A stretch of DNA of 62,839 nucleotides from an uncultured Sphingosinicella sp. (lineage in GTDB: Bacteria > Pseudomonadota > Alphaproteobacteria > Sphingomonadales > Sphingomonadaceae): assembly GCF_902806315.1 (NCBI RefSeq), contig NZ_CADCWD010000055.1:1-62839 (forward strand). Direction: 5' to 3'. This document shows positions 17,814 through 26,665 of the stretch, one piece after another. Under the pieces are notes generated by a model. The model did no database searches. It saw only the letters and a program-made list of their open reading frames with translations, and was not told the origin of the DNA. The position numbers and the translations under genes were made by a program. Each line of letters starts with the position of its first letter. Position 1 is the stretch's first letter.

Positions 17814-18710
17814 ATGATTGAGAAGAATGAGGACCAATTCGTCGAGCTGCGAAGCGGCACCCTCCGGGCAGAGCTGGCGCCGCGGCTGGGTGGCAGCGTC
17901 GCGAGGCTGAATTACGTAGCGGAAGGCGGCTCGATCCCGGTTCTGAGAGGTCCCGAAGGAGTGCCCAGGACGGTGCTCGAGACCGGCAGCTTCCCGCTCG
18001 TCCCTTATTCGAACCGCATCCGCAGCGGCCGATTTTTTTTCCGGGGACGCGACGTAATTATCGCTCCCAACATGGCCGGAGACCCCAGTCCGCTGCACGG
18101 TCAGGGCTGGCTTGCCCCATGGGAGATACTGAGCGCCAGCGAGTCGAGCGCCGAACTCGCATTCCGTCACGACGCCGGCGAGTGGCCGTGGAGCTATGAA
18201 GCGCGGCAGCTTTTCGAGCTCTCCGACACCGCACTCGACATCCGCCTGTCCTGCCGCAACGTCTCCGACGATCCGATGCCCTGCGGCCTTGGCCAGCATC
18301 CCTATTTCCACTGTACGCCCGAGACGCGGCTCGATACGGAGGTGGAGGGCGCCTGGACGATCGACGAGAATGTTCTGCCGGTCGAGCGCGTGCCGGCCAC
18401 CGGTCGCTACGACCTTCGCAACCGTCTCGTCTATGGCCAGGATATCGACCATGGGTTCGACGGCTGGCGCGGCCGCGCCGTCATGCGCACACCCGGCCTG
18501 CCGTTCGCGATCGAAATGTCGTCGCCGGACGCAACCTGCTTCCAACTCTATTCGCCGCCCCAAGGCGGCATCTACGTCGCCGAGCCCGTCAGCCACACCA
18601 ACGCCGCGCTCAACGCGCCGGAAGCGGAGTGGGGGCGGCTCGGGCTCCGAGTGCTGAAGCCGGGCGAGGAGATGGTCCTCCACGCCCGCATCGCGGTGCT
18701 ACCCGCCTAG
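17814..18710 (+). CDS. Aldose 1-epimerase (galactose mutarotase-like)
   Basis: The 298-residue protein belongs to the aldose 1-epimerase family: VPYSNRIRSGRF (substrate Asn-Arg), LHGQGW with the catalytic His, GLGQHPYF with the second His, and EPVSHTNAALN containing the C-terminal Glu base. It interconverts alpha and beta anomers of galactose or a related sugar, which helps the galactose 1-dehydrogenase. There is no signal peptide. It is divergent from the small hypothetical gene and its last 12 bases overlap the convergent hydrolase gene. Confidence 0.88.
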   Translation: MIEKNEDQFVELRSGTLRAELAPRLGGSVARLNYVAEGGSIPVLRGPEGVPRTVLETGSFPLVPYSNRIRSGRFFFRGRDVIIAPNMAGDPSPLHGQGWLAPWEILSASESSAELAFRHDAGEWPWSYEARQLFELSDTALDIRLSCRNVSDDPMPCGLGQHPYFHCTPETRLDTEVEGAWTIDENVLPVERVPATGRYDLRNRLVYGQDIDHGFDGWRGRAVMRTPGLPFAIEMSSPDATCFQLYSPPQGGIYVAEPVSHTNAALNAPEAEWGRLGLRVLKPGEEMVLHARIAVLPA

Positions 18711-19586
18711 GAAGCTGCGCACCTCTTGCGCGAAGCGCTCCGGCGCGTCCCACATGATGAAGTGATAGGCGTCCGGGATCCGCGCGAGGCGCGCCTGCGG
18801 AACGGCCGCGAAGGAAGCCCTGTAAAAGGCGTCCATCTGCTCGTCCGTGATCGGCGCCGCCGGCGATCGCACGTAGAGCACGGTCAGCGGCACTTTGATG
18901 CTGGAGAGTTCGGGCCTCAGGTCCGTCGTGATCAACTCGTGCATCGCCCGCGCCGACATGCTTTGGTCGCTTTCTAGGCTGTGCCGCACCGCTTCGGGGC
19001 GCCGCCCTTCGCTCCTGATCATCGTCGCGATGGTCGCTTCGGTCGTGCTGCGCCGCGCTGCGGCATCACTGGCCGTCATCCGGTCGCGAATCTGGTCCGC
19101 AACCGGGCGGACCGACTCCAGCGTCGCCGTCGGGCCGCCGAAGAACGGCGCCATGAACGGCACCATGTCCACCACCATCACCTTCGACACTGCGCCCGGA
19201 TGCCGCGCCGCGAGGCTCATGGCGATATGTCCGCCCATGGAGTGCCCGATGATGGCGGGCCGCTGCAGTCGCGCCTCTGATATGTAGCGGGCGATCTCCT
19301 CCGCGACCGGAGCGGCGACGAGGCCGGATGTATTCCCGCCCACCGCCGTGCCGCCGAAGCCGTTCATCTGCACGAGATGATAGCGGTAGCCGGGCACCGC
19401 CGCGACCGTCTCCCGCCACACATCGCGCGAGGAGCCGAGCCCATGGACCAGCACCACGTCCGGCCCGGAGCCCTCCGTCACCACCGTGATCCGCTCCGAA
19501 CGGAACGCCTGTCCGCCCGCCGCCATCGGTGCGGCGCAGCCCGCGACGACCAACGCCGCAACCATCACGAACTCGCGTCTTTTCAT
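18699..19586 (-). CDS. Alpha/beta hydrolase lipoprotein
   Basis: The 295-residue protein has a lipoprotein-type signal with a lipobox-like VVAGC ending at Cys17, so it is probably anchored in the cell envelope. The alpha/beta hydrolase features are the oxyanion region VLVHGLGSSRD, the nucleophile elbow GHSMGG, an acidic residue before PLTVLYV, and the catalytic His in DAYHFIMWD. It could be an esterase, lipase or C-C hydrolase. Its start overlaps the end of the MFS gene by four bases (ATGA), so it is the last gene of a minus-strand operon with a TonB receptor. Confidence 0.8.
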   Translation of the reverse strand: MKRREFVMVAALVVAGCAAPMAAGGQAFRSERITVVTEGSGPDVVLVHGLGSSRDVWRETVAAVPGYRYHLVQMNGFGGTAVGGNTSGLVAAPVAEEIARYISEARLQRPAIIGHSMGGHIAMSLAARHPGAVSKVMVVDMVPFMAPFFGGPTATLESVRPVADQIRDRMTASDAAARRSTTEATIATMIRSEGRRPEAVRHSLESDQSMSARAMHELITTDLRPELSSIKVPLTVLYVRSPAAPITDEQMDAFYRASFAAVPQARLARIPDAYHFIMWDAPERFAQEVRSFLGG

Positions 19587-20869
19587 GCCGTCCCCCTGTA
19601 CCAGTCGCGGTTCAGCCGCCCCGCCGCGAGGAAGTAGAGCAACGAGCTCAGCAGGTAGAAACCAAGCCCGTAGAGAATGGAATATCGCAGCGCGTCGTCG
19701 CCATGCGCGGCCGTCATGGCGTCCGACATGAAGCCCAGGAAGAAGATGCCGAAGCCGATCCCGATCAGGTTGTTGATGAACAGGAAGCTCGCCGAGGCGG
19801 TCGCGCGCATGTTGGGCGGCACGATATGCTGCACGGCCGCGATCACCGGGCCGAGCCAGGCGAGTGCAAGCATCTGGCCGATAGCGAAGAAGATCCAGGC
19901 TATCGGGAGCGAAGGCGCGAACAGCCCGGCGGCGAAGACGGGCGCAGCAATCAGGAAGCAGATGGCGGGGATCAGCGCATATCCGCGCGGATTGTCCGCC
20001 GCCGTTCGGTCGCCGATCCAGCCACCGAGCCAGGTGCCGGCAATCCCGCCCACCAGCACGATCGACCCATAGAACCAGCTGACCTCAATCAGCTCGAGAT
20101 CGAAGCTGCGGCTGAAGAAGGACGGAAGCCAGAAGATCAGGCCATAGCCAAGGATCGACCCCGAAGCCGCGCCGAATGAGAGCAGCCAGAAGCTTGGCGT
20201 CCGCGCGAGCGTGGCCGCCACGACGGGGAAGGGCGGGGCGCCTTCGCTCGCCCGGCCGTCCGCCGTATCGAACCCGCCGCGCACCGGCTCTTTGATGCCG
20301 ATCTTCACCAGCAGCGCCGCAGGCAAGCCGGCGAGGCCGACGATGATGAAGGCCGAGCGCCAGTCGAGATTGGTCGCGATCCAGCCGCCGAAGAACACGC
20401 CGAGCGCGGAGCCGATCGGAATGCCGAGCGAGAAGATCGCCAGCGCCCGTGCCCGCCGTTCCTTCGGGAAGAAGTCGGAAATAAGAGCGTAGGAGGGAGC
20501 GACGCCGCCCGCCTCGCCGATACCGACGCCCATGCGGGCAAGGAAGAGGTGCCAGAAATTCTGCGCCAGCCCGCAAACCGCCGTGAACAGGCTCCACAGC
20601 GCCACCGAAAAGGCGATGATGTTGACCCGGCTCTTACGGTCCGCGAGCCACGCCACCGGAATGGCGATGCCGCTGTAGAAGAGCGCGAAAGCGAGCCCGC
20701 CCATCAGGCTCAGCTCGGTGTCGCTGAGCTTCAGCTCCGCCTTGATCGGCACCGCCAGGATGCCGATGATCTGCCGGTCGATGAAGTTGAAGATATAGGC
20801 GAGCAGCAGGATGGCGAGCACGCGCCCGCCGCCTCTGCTGCCCTGAACTGCTGCCGGCTGTGAACTCAA
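19583..20869 (-). CDS. MFS transporter, spinster-like family
   Basis: The product of about 428 residues has 12 predicted membrane segments and the major facilitator motifs: YIFNFIDRQIIGILAVPIK in helix 1 and the LADRKSRVNIIA loop between helices 2 and 3. The sequence resembles the spinster-like MFS proteins common next to TonB receptors in sphingomonads. I chose the TTG at 20869 because a GGAGGAG lies seven bases upstream; the open frame runs 22 codons further up, into a repeat element. Substrate unknown; the setting suggests import of a small ester or aromatic compound. Confidence 0.82.
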   Translation of the reverse strand: MSSQPAAVQGSRGGGRVLAILLLAYIFNFIDRQIIGILAVPIKAELKLSDTELSLMGGLAFALFYSGIAIPVAWLADRKSRVNIIAFSVALWSLFTAVCGLAQNFWHLFLARMGVGIGEAGGVAPSYALISDFFPKERRARALAIFSLGIPIGSALGVFFGGWIATNLDWRSAFIIVGLAGLPAALLVKIGIKEPVRGGFDTADGRASEGAPPFPVVAATLARTPSFWLLSFGAASGSILGYGLIFWLPSFFSRSFDLELIEVSWFYGSIVLVGGIAGTWLGGWIGDRTAADNPRGYALIPAICFLIAAPVFAAGLFAPSLPIAWIFFAIGQMLALAWLGPVIAAVQHIVPPNMRATASASFLFINNLIGIGFGIFFLGFMSDAMTAAHGDDALRYSILYGLGFYLLSSLLYFLAAGRLNRDWYRGTA

Positions 20870-20897
20870 CTCTTCGCTCCTCCTGGACCCGGGGGCG

Positions 20898-20969
20898 TCA
20901 TTGCGAGGAGCGGAGCAGCGAAGCAATCCAGTCACCGCACCGCGGCTTGCCGGATCGCTTCGCTCCCCT
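20898..20969. repeat. Two-armed interspersed palindromic repeat
   Basis: The sequence GTCATTGCGAGGAGCGGAGC followed by AGCGAAGCAATCCAG matches a repeat type I recall from many alphaproteobacterial genomes. It is followed by a diverged inverted copy, CCGGATCGCTTCGCTCC, giving a two-armed structure that could fold into a long hairpin. It sits between the TonB receptor stop and the MFS start and may modulate expression inside the operon. Confidence 0.6.
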
Positions 20970-20981
20970 CTCAGCGACGGC

Positions 20982-23405
20982 TTAGAAGTTCACCCCGAGC
21001 GAGACGAAGACCTGCCGCGGGTTGCCATAAAAGGCGGTGGCAACGCCTTCGACGCCCAGGCTGGGCCGGACTTGGCCTGCCGCGGTGCGAAGCGGAACGC
21101 CCGTGACCGGGTCGGTCAGCAGGAACTGATAGCCCGAAGTGATATATTGCTTGTCGAGGATGTTCTTGGCGTGGAGCCCGACGCTGAAGCGATCGTCGGG
21201 GCTGTTCCAGACCAGGTTCGCGTCCCAGAGTGCATAGCCGGGCTGGTCGAGGAACGGGCTCGGCGTTTCGAACTGGAATGTTTTGCTGCGATACGAGACG
21301 GTCGTGCTCGCCAAAAGATCGCCGCCCGCAAGGCGCATGGAATAGTCCAGCGTTCCCGACAGCGTCCACTTGGGCGTGTTCTGGATGCGCCGGAATTCGG
21401 CCACATCGACCGGGCCCTTGCCCGGCACGTTGGTGATGAACTCTTCATATTGGGCGTCGAGATAACCCAGCGTTCCCGCGAAGTTGAGCCGCGAACCTGT
21501 CGCCGTGTCGCGGAAGAGGGTTGCGACGAACTCGGTCTCGACGCCCTTGAACGATGCCTTGCCGGCGTTGGTGGTCACACCGACGAAGGTGGGCACGCCG
21601 TTGATGACGGCGCCGACCGATCCGGGGACCTGCACGTCCTTATAGTCGGCGTAGAAGCCGGCGACCGCGAGCCGCAGCTTGCGATCGAACAGCGACGCCT
21701 TGTAACCGACTTCGTAGCTGTCGACCTTTTCCGGATCGAACAGGAAGTAGTCGAAGATCTCGTCCGCTTCACGGGTGCCGTTGCCGTTGAGGTCCGGCGC
21801 CGCCGTGGAGAGGCCGCGCGGGTCGAAGCCGCCGCCTTTGAAGCCCTTGGAATAGGTCGCGTAGACGGTGTTCTCGTCGTTCGGCTCGAAGGCGATCGAT
21901 GCGCGCGGCGTGAATTCCTTGAAGGTCTTCTCGCCCGTGAAGTCCGAGGTGCGCGCTCCAAGCTGCGTGCCCGTCCCGCCGAGGGCTGGGGAGGGGCCGC
22001 GCAGGTAGTTGGCGCGGATCACCCGGGCCTCGCGTTTGTCGTTCGTGTAGCGGCCGCCCACCGAGAGTGACAGCTGCTCGGTCACGTCGAATGTGAAGTC
22101 GCCGAAAACCGCCCAAGTCTCGGTGTCGACATCGCCGAATGTCGATGCGGTGAGGCCAGGCAGGACGGCGGGCGCCGTGGTTGCCAGGATCACGTCGAAC
22201 ACGTTGTTGGCGTTGGCGTTCAGATAATAGACGCCGGCGACGCCCTGCAGGCGATCGCCCTCGTAGAGGATCTGGAATTCGTTGGAGAATTGCCGGTTCT
22301 TGTAGATGGCCGGCACGTCGACGTCGGCTGCGGGCAGCGAGTCGAAGTCGATCGGCGCGCCGCTGCGATCCTTGCGATAAGCGAGGATGTTCTTGAGCGT
22401 GATATTCTCGCTCGCCTTCGCCTCGATATGCATGGCGCTGCCATAGGCCTTGACGTCCTGGCGCGGCGAATTGAGGCCCGCGCGAGTGTCGTAGACGTCG
22501 TCGAGCACTGGCGTTCCGCTGACCAGGCCAGGAAGCAGGCGGTGGCCGTTGCGGGGATCGGAATAGTCTCTCGTATAATCCGCGGAAACACGGACGAAGA
22601 TGTCGGCTGTCGGCAGGAGTTCGACCGTGCCGCGCGCCGCGTAGATGTCGCGGTTATAGTTATCGAGGCCGTTGTTCAGATTCTCGCCAAAGCCGTCGCG
22701 GCTCAGCCGCGCGACCGACGTGCCGATCCGGATATATTCCGACAGCGGCGCGCTTGCGGAGACGATGACGTCAGCCTGCTTGTAGGTGCCGAGGTTCGCA
22801 CGAACCCGGAAGGTTGGATCATCGTCCAGCCTCCGCGTCACATATTTGATCGCGCCGCCGATCGTGTTGCGGCCGTAGAGCGTGCCCTGCGGACCGCGCA
22901 GCACCTCGATCCGCTCCACGTCGTAAATGTCGAGCACGGCGGCCTGCGGACGGTTGAGAAACACGTCGTCCAGGTAAAGGCCGACGCCCGCCTCGAACCC
23001 CGCGACCGGATCCTGCTGGCCGACGCCGCGGATAAAGGCGGTCAAGGTGGTGTTGGTGCCGCGCGACGTCTCGATCGTCACGTTCGGGGTGGTGTCGGAG
23101 ATGTCGGTGATGTCCACCGCGCCCTGCCGCTCCAGCGCCTCGCCCGTATAAGCGGTGACGGCGATCGGCACGTCCTGCAGGCTTTCCGCGCGGCGGCGGG
23201 CGGTCACGACGATATCCGGATCCTGCGTCGTGGCCTGGTCTTCTGTCGCCTCGTTCGCAGCGGCGGCCTGCTGCTCGCTCGAAACCACGGTGCCGGCCGG
23301 CTGCTCCTGCTCGCTCGTGACCTGGGCGATGCCCGGCGCGGCGGCGGCGAGGGCGGCAAAGGCGGTGCCGAGCCTCAAAGCGGTGAAGATCTGCTTGCGA
23401 TCCAT
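20982..23405 (-). CDS. TonB-dependent outer membrane receptor
   Basis: The 807-residue protein has a signal peptide (MDRKQIFTALRLGTAFAALAAAAPGIAQ), an Ala/Gln-rich linker, the TonB-box-like DIVVTARRRAESLQDVPIAV, a plug domain with FIRGVGQQDP and IEVLRGPQGTLYGRNTIGGAI, and a C-terminal beta-barrel ending in VSLGVNF. It imports a substrate across the outer membrane using TonB energy. Its start is 14 bases from the upstream hydrolase gene, and the MFS and a lipoprotein hydrolase follow, so substrate uptake and hydrolysis seem linked. The substrate is unknown; this receptor type is common in xenobiotic and aromatic loci of sphingomonads. Confidence 0.9.
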   Translation of the reverse strand: MDRKQIFTALRLGTAFAALAAAAPGIAQVTSEQEQPAGTVVSSEQQAAAANEATEDQATTQDPDIVVTARRRAESLQDVPIAVTAYTGEALERQGAVDITDISDTTPNVTIETSRGTNTTLTAFIRGVGQQDPVAGFEAGVGLYLDDVFLNRPQAAVLDIYDVERIEVLRGPQGTLYGRNTIGGAIKYVTRRLDDDPTFRVRANLGTYKQADVIVSASAPLSEYIRIGTSVARLSRDGFGENLNNGLDNYNRDIYAARGTVELLPTADIFVRVSADYTRDYSDPRNGHRLLPGLVSGTPVLDDVYDTRAGLNSPRQDVKAYGSAMHIEAKASENITLKNILAYRKDRSGAPIDFDSLPAADVDVPAIYKNRQFSNEFQILYEGDRLQGVAGVYYLNANANNVFDVILATTAPAVLPGLTASTFGDVDTETWAVFGDFTFDVTEQLSLSVGGRYTNDKREARVIRANYLRGPSPALGGTGTQLGARTSDFTGEKTFKEFTPRASIAFEPNDENTVYATYSKGFKGGGFDPRGLSTAAPDLNGNGTREADEIFDYFLFDPEKVDSYEVGYKASLFDRKLRLAVAGFYADYKDVQVPGSVGAVINGVPTFVGVTTNAGKASFKGVETEFVATLFRDTATGSRLNFAGTLGYLDAQYEEFITNVPGKGPVDVAEFRRIQNTPKWTLSGTLDYSMRLAGGDLLASTTVSYRSKTFQFETPSPFLDQPGYALWDANLVWNSPDDRFSVGLHAKNILDKQYITSGYQFLLTDPVTGVPLRTAAGQVRPSLGVEGVATAFYGNPRQVFVSLGVNF

Positions 23406-23419
23406 GTTCGTCTCTCCTG

Positions 23420-24256
23420 TTATGCTGTTGTTTGCGGTTCGCGGATGCGCGGCAGGCTGGCCGCGAAGTCCTTGATGACGGTGTTGAAAAGCTCGGGCTG
23501 CTCGATGTGCGGTGCGTGGCCGGACCGGTCGAAGGCGATCGCCCGGCCGCGGGGCAGAGCCTGTGCGATGAAGTGCGCCGTCTCGGCCCTGTAGAGCTGG
23601 CTGTGCGCGCCGTGGACGATCAGTGTCGGCTGCTGGATGCGCGGCAGCAGAGCGCGGAAGTCCTTCTCCACCAGCGAAGCCCAGAGCGCGCTCATCGCGG
23701 CGGGATCGTTCATCGCGAATTGCTCGCCTGCCCAGACGGCGATTTCGCGCTTCCCGTCTGCAACCGGCTGCGCGAAAATCGCCGAGCCCGCCGCCACCGC
23801 GAAATTCGCATAATCGTCGCGGATCGCGGCGGTGCGCGCTTTGACCAGATCGGCCGAGAGGCCGAGCCGCCAATCGCCTTCGTTCAGCACGCGCGGAGTC
23901 ATGTCGACCACCACGGCGCCGGCGAAGCGCGGCGATGCGGCGCCGGCGAGGAGCTGCCAGAGAATGGCGGCGCCGAGCGACCAGCCGACGCCGATCGCGC
24001 CTTGCAGGTCGAGCCGTTCCGCGAGCGCGGCGACATCGCTCGCGATCTGGTCGACGCTCGGCCGCTGCCCCGCCGCCCTCGACCCGCCATGGCCGCGAAG
24101 GTCGACGGCGATCAGTCTGAAATTCCCGGCGAGTGCGCGCTGTGCCGAGAAGAAGCCGCCATGCGCCATGAAGCCGTGCAGCATCACCAGCGGCCGGCCC
24201 TTGCCGGTCACTTCATAGGCGATGAGCGCGCCGTCCGATGCTTCGAAATGGTTCAA
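23420..24256 (-). CDS. Alpha/beta fold hydrolase
   Basis: The product is a cytoplasmic hydrolase of about 278 residues with VMLHGFMAHGGF (oxyanion region), the nucleophile elbow GWSLG (an altered G-x-S-x-G with Trp), and the catalytic His in DRSGHAPHIEQP. I chose the TTG at 24256, preceded by a G-rich site, because the alternative ATG at 24331 lies inside a palindrome that looks like an operator. It is the first gene of a minus-strand operon with the TonB receptor and is divergent from the TetR gene. Function may be ester or ring-cleavage product hydrolysis; this is not certain. Confidence 0.78.
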   Translation of the reverse strand: MNHFEASDGALIAYEVTGKGRPLVMLHGFMAHGGFFSAQRALAGNFRLIAVDLRGHGGSRAAGQRPSVDQIASDVAALAERLDLQGAIGVGWSLGAAILWQLLAGAASPRFAGAVVVDMTPRVLNEGDWRLGLSADLVKARTAAIRDDYANFAVAAGSAIFAQPVADGKREIAVWAGEQFAMNDPAAMSALWASLVEKDFRALLPRIQQPTLIVHGAHSQLYRAETAHFIAQALPRGRAIAFDRSGHAPHIEQPELFNTVIKDFAASLPRIREPQTTA

Positions 24257-24311
24257 GCAGTCCCCCGGTCGTGTCCCTGCTTGCGAGGGTTCACGCCTGC
24301 TCTTTTTTCCA

Positions 24312-24343
24312 TGAAGTGAAAGTTGAGTCAAACTTCAAGTTCA
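24312..24343. promoter_or_regulatory. Candidate TetR operator between divergent genes
   Basis: An imperfect inverted repeat has left arm TGAAGTGAAAGTTGA and right arm TCAAACTTCAAGTTCA, in the divergent region between the hydrolase and the TetR gene. TetR-family regulators usually bind such palindromes in their own promoter region. It also overlaps the ATG at 24331, which argues that the hydrolase starts downstream of it. Confidence 0.45.
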
Positions 24344-24500
24344 GGTGCTTTCCTTGACGGAGGGAAACAGGGCATGGTGCTGACATGAGCGAATCGGGGG
24401 ATTTGAAAGTGCTGGACCTTGCCCGTTGCAGACCGGAAACGTCTCCGCGCAAGTCATCCAGGCGACGCGGCCTTCACGGCGGGTTGGGCCGGAGAACTTT

Positions 24501-25148
24501 GTGTTTGCGCCCGAACTTCGACGAGGCCGGCACGTGCCCGGACTGACCGCTTCGCAGCTGGTGGACAAGACGCCCCGGACCGAGCGGGGCCGCAAGACCC
24601 TGCGTCGTCTGCTGGAGGCGGCCGCGGCCGAGTTCGGCGAGCGCGGCTTTCACGAGGCGGCGATCACCGGCATTACGCAGCGCGCGGGCGTCGCGCTCGG
24701 CACCTTCTACACCTATTTCGAAAGCAAGGAGGAAGTGTTCCGCGCGCTCGTCCGCGACATGAGCCAGGCGACCCGCGCCCATGTCGCCGAGGCGGTCCGC
24801 GGCGCTCCCGATCGCATTGCCGCGGAGCGGATCGGCTTGGAGGCTTTCATAGCCTTCACCCGCAAGCATCCCGAACTTTACCGGATCATCGAGGAGGCGC
24901 AGTTCGTCGCCCACGACGCGTATCGGGAGCATTATCTAAGCTTCGTCGACGGCTATAGCCGCAACCTGGCCGCCGCTCGCGGACGCGGCGAGATCTCCGA
25001 CGGACCCGACGAGCCTCGCGCCTGGGCGCTGATCGGAATGAGCGTCTTCCTCGGCATGCGCTATGGCCTGTGGGACGAGGACCTCTCGCCCGCCGAAGTC
25101 GCCGACGTCGCGATCACGCTCGTCTCCGAAGGGCTCCGCAAGCGATGA
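24501..25148 (+). CDS. TetR/AcrR family transcriptional regulator
   Basis: The protein has the TetR DNA-binding domain RGRKTLRRLLEAAAAEFGERGFHEAAITGITQRAGVALGTFYTYFESKEEVF and a C-terminal ligand domain with FRALVRDMSQATRAH. The preceding VPGLTASQLVDKTPRTERG is a conserved lead-in in acyl-CoA-linked AcrR proteins as I recall them. The start is uncertain: a GTG at 24501 has GGAG six bases upstream; a TTG at 24426 and a GTG at 24534 are alternatives. Its stop overlaps the ligase ATG as ATGA, so regulator and ligase are coupled. It may sense an acyl-CoA made by that ligase. Confidence 0.83.
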   Translation: MFAPELRRGRHVPGLTASQLVDKTPRTERGRKTLRRLLEAAAAEFGERGFHEAAITGITQRAGVALGTFYTYFESKEEVFRALVRDMSQATRAHVAEAVRGAPDRIAAERIGLEAFIAFTRKHPELYRIIEEAQFVAHDAYREHYLSFVDGYSRNLAAARGRGEISDGPDEPRAWALIGMSVFLGMRYGLWDEDLSPAEVADVAITLVSEGLRKR

Positions 25149-26665
25149 TTGGCAACATTCCCGATCTGATTGCGAAGCGCGCCGAGCTCGGGCCCGACAG
25201 GGTCGCGTTCGAGGATCATGCCACCGGACGCACCCTCACTTATGCCGAGCTGGACCGTCGCGCGGCACGCGTCGCCTCGCTCCTGAAGCTTCGCGGCATT
25301 GGGAAGGGCGAGCGCGTTGCAATTCTCTGCAGGAACCGCATCGAATTCTTCGAAATCCTCTTCGGCTGCGCGAAGTTGGGAGCGATCCTGGTGCCGCTCA
25401 ACTGGCGGATGCCGGTCGCCGAGCTGGATCAGCTGACCGACGATGCCGAGCCTTGCCTGCTCTTCTTCGGCCGCGAAGACGCCGAGACTGCAGCTCAGGC
25501 CGGCCGGCATCTGCCTAAGATCGATCTGGACGGCGAGTATGAGGCGGCGCTTCGCGACGCTCCGATCGGCTCCTGGCGCGCCCACTGGCCTGCCGACGGC
25601 GTCTGGTACCTGCTCTACACCTCGGGCACCACCGGCCTGCCCAAGGGCGTCATCTACACCTTCAAAATGGCGATGGCGAACTACGTCAACATCGGCTCGG
25701 CCATCGGCCTCACCGCCGAGGACAGCACCGCGAACTTCCTTCCGCTCTTCCACACCGCTGGGATCAATCTTCACACTCTGCCAACGCTGATCGCCGGCGG
25801 GCAGGTCATCATGGTCTCCGGGTTCGAGGAGGAGGCGCTGGTGCGCCTGTTCGAGGCGCGCCGGCTCAGCACCTTCTTCGCGGTGCCGGCCGTATATCAG
25901 GCGCTGCTCGATCACCCGCGCTTTCCAGCGGCTCCGCTCGACCACGTCCGCCACTGGAGCTGCGGCGGGGCTCCGCTCCCGGACCGCCTCGTCGAACGAT
26001 ATGAGGGGCTTGGCGTGCGCGTCTGCAATGGCATGGGAATGACGGAGACCGGCCCCACCGCCTTCCTCGCCGACCCTGCCGACGCCTGGGACCGGATCGG
26101 TTCGGTCGGAAAGCCGCAGATCCTGTGCAACGTCCGCATCGTCGATCATCACGGCAGGGACCTGCCCGACGGGCAGGACGGCGACCTTCTGTTCGCCGGC
26201 CCGGGAGTGAGCCCCGGCTATTGGCGCAACGAGGAGGCGACGCGGGAAGCCTTTACGTCCGACGGCTGGCTGCGCTCCGGCGACATCGCGCGCCGCGACG
26301 TCGACGGCTTCTACTACATTGCCGGCCGCCGGAAGGAGATGTTCATTTCAGGCGGCGAAAATGTCTTCCCCGCCGAGGTCGAGAATGTGCTCTGCACCCA
26401 CCCAGCCGTTGCCGAAGTCGCCGTGATCGCGGCGCCGGACGAGCAATGGGGCGAAGTCGGCCGTGCCTTCATCCTTCCGATCCCCGGCGTCGCCGCGCTT
26501 GATTTCGTCGAACTGGAAGCCTTCTGCCGCGCTCGCCTCGCGGCCTACAAGGTGCCGAAGCGCTTCGAGGTCGTGACGGATTTCCCGCGCACTCCGGCGG
26601 GCAAGATCAAGAAGCATTGCCTTGGGCAGGAACCCCCGCCGCTGCGGCTCATTGGGCGCGGATGA
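25145..26665 (+). CDS. AMP-forming acyl-CoA synthetase
   Basis: The 506-residue protein activates a carboxylic acid to its acyl-adenylate and then its CoA thioester. The ANL-superfamily motifs are present: YTSGTTGLPKG (P-loop), NGMGMTETGPTAF, the hinge region around GWLRSGDIARRDVDGFYYIAGRRKEM, and the catalytic lysine in PRTPAGKIKKH near the C-terminus. It starts in the regulator stop codon and overlaps the HAD gene by ATGA, forming a three-gene operon. It probably acts on the acid released by the neighbouring hydrolases, but the acid cannot be named. Confidence 0.88.
   Translation: MIGNIPDLIAKRAELGPDRVAFEDHATGRTLTYAELDRRAARVASLLKLRGIGKGERVAILCRNRIEFFEILFGCAKLGAILVPLNWRMPVAELDQLTDDAEPCLLFFGREDAETAAQAGRHLPKIDLDGEYEAALRDAPIGSWRAHWPADGVWYLLYTSGTTGLPKGVIYTFKMAMANYVNIGSAIGLTAEDSTANFLPLFHTAGINLHTLPTLIAGGQVIMVSGFEEEALVRLFEARRLSTFFAVPAVYQALLDHPRFPAAPLDHVRHWSCGGAPLPDRLVERYEGLGVRVCNGMGMTETGPTAFLADPADAWDRIGSVGKPQILCNVRIVDHHGRDLPDGQDGDLLFAGPGVSPGYWRNEEATREAFTSDGWLRSGDIARRDVDGFYYIAGRRKEMFISGGENVFPAEVENVLCTHPAVAEVAVIAAPDEQWGEVGRAFILPIPGVAALDFVELEAFCRARLAAYKVPKRFEVVTDFPRTPAGKIKKHCLGQEPPPLRLIGRG

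Noticed and set aside
24385-24546. Possible 53-codon peptide starting MSESGDLKVL before the TetR gene
   Set aside because: It overlaps the regulator in another frame, turns into Arg-rich low-complexity sequence, and has no recognised similarity. A leader peptide cannot be excluded but is not supported.
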